From Nevskia sp. (GTDB lineage Bacteria; Pseudomonadota; Gammaproteobacteria; Nevskiales; Nevskiaceae), in the NCBI GenBank assembly GCA_031291075.1, contig JARLJS010000034.1:1-39576 (forward strand): a stretch of DNA of 39,576 nucleotides, written 5' to 3'. Below are positions 35,159 through 39,576 of the stretch, piece by piece; position 1 is the stretch's first letter, and every line of letters begins with the position of its first letter. Position numbers and translations under genes: made by a program. The notes below the pieces were generated by a model. That model was not told where the DNA came from and made no database searches. It saw nothing but the letters and a program-made list of their open reading frames with translations.

Positions 35159-37336
35159 TCATCCCTGGAACGGTACGCTGATCGTCACCCGGGTAGTGTG
35201 CGCGTCCCCCTGCAGGTCGAGGGTGCCACCCAACCGCTGCATGCGGCGATCCATGCCGCGCAGACCCAGGCCGCTGCGCCATTGCTCCGGCGGTGCGCCG
35301 GCGCCGTCGTTGAGCACCGTGATGCGCAGGCATTGGCGTACCACCTCGATCAGTACCTCGATGCGCTCCGGCCTGGCATGGCGTAGCGCGTTGCTGATCG
35401 CCTCGCGCAGCACGCGCGCCAGGTTGAGCTGCTGCGGCGCGTCGAGCATCACCCCGTTCTGCGGTACCCGCTCGCGCCAGTCCAGGCGCACGCCATTGGC
35501 CTCGCAGCGCTCGCCCGCCTCGGCGCGCCAGTGGGCCAGGCAGTTGACGATCGATTGCGGACGGGCGCCGAGGCCGTAGACGGTCAGGCGCAGGCTGGCG
35601 ATCACGTCGCGGATCGACTGCGCGGTCTCGCCCTCCGAGCGGTGCAGCAGGGTCAGCAGGCGCGCGCCGATGTCGTCGTGCAGGTCCTGCGCGACGCGCG
35701 CGCGCTCCTGCTCGACGCTGCGCTCGATCGTGATCTGGTAGGCCGCCACCCGGTCCAGCACCGCGCGCACCGCCGACGCGACCTCGGCATCGCGGCGCAT
35801 GAACAGGCGCTGGCCGTCACCCGGAAAGCGCACTTCCCAGGCCGGGCAGGTGCCGATGCCGGGGACGCGCAGGGTCAGGCCTTCGTCGGCGATGGCCACC
35901 TCTTCCTGCGGCGCCGGCAGTGCACGCAGCGACAACGGCTTGTACAACAGGCGCAGAGCCTCCGGCAGCAGTTCGTCGACGGCGTAGGCGTCGGGGGCCA
36001 GCACATCGCGGAGCAGGCCCGGCACATCGTCGACGCGCAGCCGCCGCGCGCCGGTGAGGAAGCGCGACATCAGCCACTGCCGGGCCGGGAAATACATCCA
36101 GCCCGCCAGGATCAGCGATGCGGCGAGCGCGGCCGGCGTTTCGAGATGCAGCGCGGCGGCAAACATCACGTCCAGGCCGACCACGGAAAAGCCGCCAAGC
36201 ACCAGCATCACCGCGCGGAACCACCAGATCTCCAGGTCGAACAGGCGATAGCGCGTGATGCCCAGGGCCAGGCCGAGCGAGATCAGCAACAGGAACCCGA
36301 ACGCGTAAGCCTGCAGGCTGCCGCTGTCGAGCCCGGCGATGGCCGGCACCGACACCAGGATCAGGAAGGCGCCGCTGCCGACGAACCAGAACAGGATGAA
36401 CCACTGCAGCGCGGCACGGCGCACCGGGTCCTTGCGGGCGGCGCGCCACTGCAGCGCCGCCAGGATCAGCCCCATTACATAGCCGGCCAGGATCGCGCTC
36501 TGCTGGAACAGGTTGCCGATCGGCGGCCACTGCCGGTAGTCGGCGATCCAGGCCAGCAGATAGGCGAACACCAGCCAGGTCCCCGGCCGCAGGCGGTTCA
36601 GCGGGTGCGGGTAGTACCAGAGAACCGCGACGAAGCTGCCGGCGCTGAGCAGGGCGCCGAGATGGTTGGCCCCGGACAGCAACTGGAACACGTGCCCGGT
36701 CAACGCCAGCTCGCGCGAGCTGTAGACCGCCGCGCTAGCGGCCATCACCAGCGCGCCGAGGCCGGCGATGGCGAAGTACTTGGCGGCGGGCTGGTCGGGC
36801 CGGAAGGAGAAGATCGCGGCGCCGGTGAGCCAGCAGCCCAGCGCCGAGATCAGCTGCAGCCAGAAGATGAACGGCAGGTCGGCCAGCGGGCGATGCCGTG
36901 CCGGGTGCAGCCGCGTCACGCTGGCGTCGGCGCCGTAAATATCGACGGCCGGCGCGCGTTGGATCGCCGCGAGCTGGTCCTGCCGCTGCAGGAAACGGTT
37001 GAACGAGGCGTAGCTTGAGAATACCGCGTCCGGCTCCGGCGACAGGTCATCACCCCGCAGCGCCAGCGGCGACTTGTCGGCGATGGCGATGGCGGGGATC
37101 GCCGTCCCCGCCTGCGGGCCGTTGGCCAGGGACGCGCGCAGCACCGGTGCCGCGTCCGCCGCCACGCTCTCCAGTTGCAGCCCGAGGTAGGGCTGCGCGC
37201 ACGAAAGCTGGAGACACAGCACCGCGGTTGCCAGCGACAAGGCCAGCGCAAAGCCGATGATGTTGGACGGCGGCAGCCTCCAGCCCTGGCGCACGGCACC
37301 CGGGAACGAGCTGCGGTCTTGTGCGAAGATGCGCAT
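35159..37336 (-). CDS. Multi-pass membrane sensor histidine kinase (NarX/LuxR-type pair)
   Basis: 725 residues. One membrane segment (about 25-47) is followed by an extracytoplasmic domain of about 100 residues (LGLQLESVAADAAPVLRASL onwards). Then comes a block of roughly seven to eight hydrophobic segments (about 155-425). The cytoplasmic kinase core has the dimerisation box with phospho-acceptor His553 (QDLHDDIGARLL), the N-box REAISNALRHA and G-box GLGLRGMDRRMQRLGG. The ATG at 37336 lies five bases after a TACAGT -10 element, so the message may be leaderless. The frame open up to 37639 overlaps cutA and is spurious. The signal sensed is unknown. Confidence 0.88.
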   Translation of the reverse strand: MRIFAQDRSSFPGAVRQGWRLPPSNIIGFALALSLATAVLCLQLSCAQPYLGLQLESVAADAAPVLRASLANGPQAGTAIPAIAIADKSPLALRGDDLSPEPDAVFSSYASFNRFLQRQDQLAAIQRAPAVDIYGADASVTRLHPARHRPLADLPFIFWLQLISALGCWLTGAAIFSFRPDQPAAKYFAIAGLGALVMAASAAVYSSRELALTGHVFQLLSGANHLGALLSAGSFVAVLWYYPHPLNRLRPGTWLVFAYLLAWIADYRQWPPIGNLFQQSAILAGYVMGLILAALQWRAARKDPVRRAALQWFILFWFVGSGAFLILVSVPAIAGLDSGSLQAYAFGFLLLISLGLALGITRYRLFDLEIWWFRAVMLVLGGFSVVGLDVMFAAALHLETPAALAASLILAGWMYFPARQWLMSRFLTGARRLRVDDVPGLLRDVLAPDAYAVDELLPEALRLLYKPLSLRALPAPQEEVAIADEGLTLRVPGIGTCPAWEVRFPGDGQRLFMRRDAEVASAVRAVLDRVAAYQITIERSVEQERARVAQDLHDDIGARLLTLLHRSEGETAQSIRDVIASLRLTVYGLGARPQSIVNCLAHWRAEAGERCEANGVRLDWRERVPQNGVMLDAPQQLNLARVLREAISNALRHARPERIEVLIEVVRQCLRITVLNDGAGAPPEQWRSGLGLRGMDRRMQRLGGTLDLQGDAHTTRVTISVPFQG

Positions 37337-37341
37337 GCGCG

Positions 37342-37371
37342 ACTGTAGCGAGCCGCCGGAAGCCGCGCCAA
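37342..37371 (-). promoter_or_regulatory. Possible leaderless promoter of the histidine kinase gene
   Basis: Minus strand TTGGCG (37366-37371), 18 bases, TACAGT (37342-37347), then five bases to the ATG. The hexamers are moderate. The spacing to the start codon matches that seen at the nitrilase and HD-domain genes. Confidence 0.35.
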
Positions 37372-37457
37372 TCCCGCGGTGGCGCCACCCTCGACGCCGC
37401 GCCAAAATATGTCGGCCACCCGCCCCTGATCCCACCGGTATCCGGATTGCGCATCCC

Positions 37458-37778
37458 ATGTCGCCGCAAGAGGCCCTGATGGTCTTCGTCACCTGTCCCG
37501 CCGAGGCCGCCGCAACCCTGGCCGAGGCGCTGGTGCAGCGGCGGCTGGCGGCCTGCGTCAACAGCCTGGCAGGCGTGAATTCGGTGTATCGCTGGCGCGA
37601 GGCGGTGGAGCGCGGCAGCGAAACCCTGCTGCTGATCAAGACCAGTCGCGCGCGCTACCCCGCGCTGGAAGCGGCGGTTCGCGAGCTGCATCCGTACGAA
37701 CTTCCGGAAATCCTCGCGGTCCATGTCGCCGCGGGACTGCCCGCCTACCTTCAGTGGATCCAGCAATCGACCGCATGA
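37458..37778 (+). CDS. cutA: CutA divalent-cation tolerance protein
   Basis: A 106-residue trimeric protein of the CutA1 family, linked to copper tolerance in E. coli although its real role is unclear. Signature blocks: MVFVTCPAEAAATLAEAL, RLAACVNSLAGVNSVYRW and LHPYELPEILAV. The ATG at 37458 gives the usual length; the frame opens earlier but without family likeness. It is divergent from the kinase gene and overlaps the dsbD-like gene by ATGA. cutA-dsbD is the E. coli order. Confidence 0.93.
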   Translation: MSPQEALMVFVTCPAEAAATLAEALVQRRLAACVNSLAGVNSVYRWREAVERGSETLLLIKTSRARYPALEAAVRELHPYELPEILAVHVAAGLPAYLQWIQQSTA

Positions 37779-38254
37779 ACCGAGCCGCTGCCGCCTTGTG
37801 CGCCATGGGCGCCGCGCTTTGCTGCTCCGTCGCGGCCGACGGGCTGTGGGCGAAGCGCGCGGGCACCGGTCCCGACCTGTTGACGGCGGACGACGCGTTC
37901 CGGCTGGAGGCGGTGGAGCGCCAGGGCGACAGCCTCAACGTCAGCTGGAACATCGCCCCCGGCTACTACCTCTATCGCAAGCGGCTTGCCTTCCAGGCCG
38001 TGCAGCCGGCTGGCACGTCGCTGGCGCCGCCGCTGCTGCCCAAGGGCGAGCTGGTGCAGGACGAACACGAAGGCCAGACCGAGGTCTACCATGGCGCGCT
38101 GCAGGCGCAGCTGCACTGGCGGGCGGGATCGGCCGTGCCGCAGCGCCTGCAGGTGAGCTACCAGGGCTGCGCCGAGGCCGGGGTGTGCTATCCGCCGCAA
38201 ACGCGCCTGATCGACGTGATCGACCTGCAGGGCACCGCCCCCGATCCGAAGTAG
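37775..38254 (+). CDS. Stand-alone DsbD N-terminal (alpha) domain protein
   Basis: A 159-residue exported protein with a signal peptide (about 1-21) and one domain matching the periplasmic alpha domain of DsbD: YYLYRKRLAFQAV and YQGCAEAGVCYPP with the redox pair Cys132/Cys138. DsbD-alpha passes electrons to DsbC, DsbG or CcmG. The membrane (beta) and C-terminal thioredoxin (gamma) domains of DsbD are absent: the gene ends in TAG right after the alpha domain, and a TlpA-like gene follows 9 bases later. It needs an electron donor not encoded here. The start ATG overlaps the cutA stop. Confidence 0.85.
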   Translation: MNRAAAALCAMGAALCCSVAADGLWAKRAGTGPDLLTADDAFRLEAVERQGDSLNVSWNIAPGYYLYRKRLAFQAVQPAGTSLAPPLLPKGELVQDEHEGQTEVYHGALQAQLHWRAGSAVPQRLQVSYQGCAEAGVCYPPQTRLIDVIDLQGTAPDPK

Positions 38255-38263
38255 ACTCCCGCC

Positions 38264-38812
38264 ATGCGATCCATCCTCCTGATCGTGGCCGCGGCCATCG
38301 TCGCGGTCGCCGCCGGCATCGGCGCTTTCTACGTCTACTGCGCCTACCGCAATTCGCACGCCGCCGGCGCCCCGGCGGCCGAGCCGCTCCCGGCCGGCCT
38401 GGAACTGCGTGACCTGGATGGGCATCCCCGCCGCTTCGAGGAATGGCGCGGCAAGCTCCTGCTGGTGAATTTCTGGGCCACCTGGTGCACCCCCTGCATG
38501 CATGAGATCCCCGAACTGGTGAAGCTGCAGAGCCAGTACTCCGCCAAGGGCTTGCAGGTGGTGGGGGCGGCGGTGGATGATCCGGACGCGGTGCGCGGCG
38601 CAGTCGGCCCCCTGGGCATCAACTACCCGGTGTTGACCGACTCCCCCGACGCCATGATCGGCCTGATGGAAAAGCTCGGCAACGGCCCGGGCGCCCTGCC
38701 GTTTTCGGTGCTGGTAAGCCCGGACGGGCATGTGCTGGAACGGCAGCTCGGCGAATTCAAGCCGGCCGAGCTGACCGCACTGGTCGAAAGCCACTTGCCG
38801 CCCGCTCGCTGA
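38264..38812 (+). CDS. TlpA/ResA-family membrane-anchored thioredoxin-like protein
   Basis: 182 residues with an N-terminal membrane anchor or signal (about 3-26) and a thioredoxin fold carrying WCTPC (Cys75/Cys78), then GAAVDDPDAVRGAVG and the cis-Pro region ALPFSVLVSPDG. It should act as a periplasmic disulfide reductase. It lies 9 bases after the DsbD-alpha gene and probably shares its transcript; it may receive electrons from, or deliver them to, that protein. Confidence 0.9.
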   Translation: MRSILLIVAAAIVAVAAGIGAFYVYCAYRNSHAAGAPAAEPLPAGLELRDLDGHPRRFEEWRGKLLLVNFWATWCTPCMHEIPELVKLQSQYSAKGLQVVGAAVDDPDAVRGAVGPLGINYPVLTDSPDAMIGLMEKLGNGPGALPFSVLVSPDGHVLERQLGEFKPAELTALVESHLPPAR

Positions 38813-38861
38813 CCTACAACTGCTCACAACCGCAGCGAACGCGCGGTCAACTTCGCTTAAT

Positions 38862-38890
38862 TTGTTTCCAGTTGGCGTTTCATGCACAAT
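38862..38890 (+). promoter_or_regulatory. Weak candidate promoter for aroQ
   Basis: TTGTTT (38862-38867), 17 bases, CACAAT (38885-38890), in an AT-richer part of the 107-base gap before aroQ. The start would be near 38897, 23 bases before the GTG. Confidence 0.3.
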
Positions 38891-38919
38891 GCCGCGAGTC
38901 CTTTTGACGAGCCTCGCGC

Positions 38920-39363
38920 GTGAGTCGCATCCTGCTGCTGAACGGCCCCAACCTGAACCTGCTCGGCAGCCGCGAGCCGGAGATCTACGGCGCTCAGACC
39001 CTGGCCGAGATCGAGGCCGGGCTGGCGCAGGAGGCGCAGCGGCTGGGTCATGAGCTGCTGTGCTACCAGAAGAACCAGGAAGGGCTGCTGATCGAGCGCA
39101 TTCACCAGGCGCGGCAGGATGGGGTGGAGTTCATCCTGTTCAACCCGGGCGCGTTCACCCATACCAGCATCGCGCTGCGCGACGCCCTGCTCGGCGTCGG
39201 CATCCCCTTCATCGAGATCCACCTGTCGAACGTGCATGCCCGCGAAAGCTTCCGGCACCGCTCTTATCTTTCCGATATCGCCGCCGGCGTGATCGTCGGC
39301 CTCGGCCCGCTGGGATACCGGCTGGGCCTGCTGGCCGCGCACGCGCGGCTGCAGAAGACCTGA
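38920..39363 (+). CDS. aroQ: 3-dehydroquinate dehydratase, type II
   Basis: A 147-residue dodecameric shikimate-pathway enzyme. The active-site lid [13 protein letters not shown] carries Arg18 and catalytic Tyr23; [33 protein letters not shown] and the final [11 protein letters not shown] complete the family pattern. The GTG start at 38920 gives the canonical [13 protein letters not shown]. It is followed by accB after 47 bases, the order seen in many gammaproteobacteria (aroQ-accB-accC). Confidence 0.95.
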   Translation: MSRILLLNGPNLNLLGSREPEIYGAQTLAEIEAGLAQEAQRLGHELLCYQKNQEGLLIERIHQARQDGVEFILFNPGAFTHTSIALRDALLGVGIPFIEIHLSNVHARESFRHRSYLSDIAAGVIVGLGPLGYRLGLLAAHARLQKT

Positions 39364-39410
39364 CACCGAAGCAAAGAACTCAACCGACCGCAAACAGGGA
39401 TAGCTAGGCC

Positions 39411-39576
39411 ATGGACCTGCGCAAGATCAAAACGCTCATCGAACTCGTCGAGGAATCCGGCATCGCCGAACTGGAGGTGAAGGAAGGAGAGGAGTCGGTG
39501 CGCATCAGCCGCCAGCCCATCGCCCCCATGGCGAGCGTGCATTACGCGCCGCCGCTGCCGCCGCCGGTGGCGCACG
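39411..39576 (+). CDS. accB: Biotin carboxyl carrier protein of acetyl-CoA carboxylase, N-terminal part (runs off window)
   Basis: The first 55 residues are visible. [20 protein letters not shown] followed by [12 protein letters not shown] is the conserved N-terminus of AccB; the Pro/Ala-rich linker has begun at the window edge. The biotinyl domain with its MKM motif lies beyond. It should be followed by accC. Confidence 0.93.
   Translation, partial: MDLRKIKTLIELVEESGIAELEVKEGEESVRISRQPIAPMASVHYAPPLPPPVAH

Noticed and set aside
31090-35181. Very long plus-strand open frame (1,363 codons) opposite putA
   Set aside because: Antisense shadow of a GC-rich gene, His/Arg/Gln-rich with no family resemblance, while putA on the other strand is unmistakable.

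Overview
The window looks like chromosome of a high-GC gammaproteobacterium. The evidence is gene order and gene content: the runs maf-rng-yhdP-nitrilase-tldD, rsmD-coaD-ferredoxin-ggt, pyrE next to a Crc/ExoIII-type gene, cutA-dsbD-like, and aroQ-accB are arrangements familiar from Pseudomonas, Xanthomonadales and Nevskiales relatives. I cannot fix the genus from sequence alone. Nearly all of the window is coding, mostly housekeeping genes, with a few accessory loci. I see no tRNA, rRNA, CRISPR array or prophage.

Layout. At the left edge (1-135) is the end of an IS630-type insertion sequence that has entered the 3' end of a KstD-like FAD-dependent dehydrogenase gene (minus strand). Divergent from it, a strong sigma70-type promoter with overlapping AT-rich palindromes (1935-1981) drives a five-gene efflux operon: outer-membrane lipoprotein, MarR regulator, FUSC-family pump, DUF1656 protein and HlyD-type periplasmic adaptor (2005-7221). 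Next come a minus-strand pair, a FecR-domain exported protein and a 5'-nucleotidase/UshA-type lipoprotein (10035-7238), then xthA and an HD-domain phosphohydrolase preceded by a perfect CRP-type site (10330-12219).

From 26610 down to 12225 almost everything is on the minus strand: pyrE, a DUF4124 protein, maf, rng, yhdP (split by an in-frame TAG), a nitrilase-family amidase, tldD, a membrane protein, rsmD, coaD, a dicluster ferredoxin and ggt. Many of these overlap at ATGA, GTGA or TTGA junctions, so translational coupling is common. One small membrane-protein gene (18490-19044) runs against this block. Two MITE-like palindromic repeats with a GGGAGAGG core lie in it, one between maf and the DUF4124 gene, the other in frame inside the 5' end of ggt.

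On the plus strand from 26798 come a catalytically intact Crc-like ExoIII homologue, an AmpG-like transporter, a lone modB permease, a metallo-beta-lactamase-fold hydrolase and a DUF3228 protein. Then on the minus strand lie putA and a histidine kinase/LuxR response-regulator pair. The right end holds cutA, a stand-alone DsbD alpha domain, a TlpA-like thioredoxin, aroQ and the start of accB.

No obviously new multi-gene system stands out. The best leads are the class I phosphodiesterase-like HD protein under a perfect CRP site with a probably leaderless message, the amber-interrupted yhdP, the repeat translated within the N-terminus of Ggt, the reduced DsbD-alpha/TlpA pair, and the FecR/nucleotidase couple.
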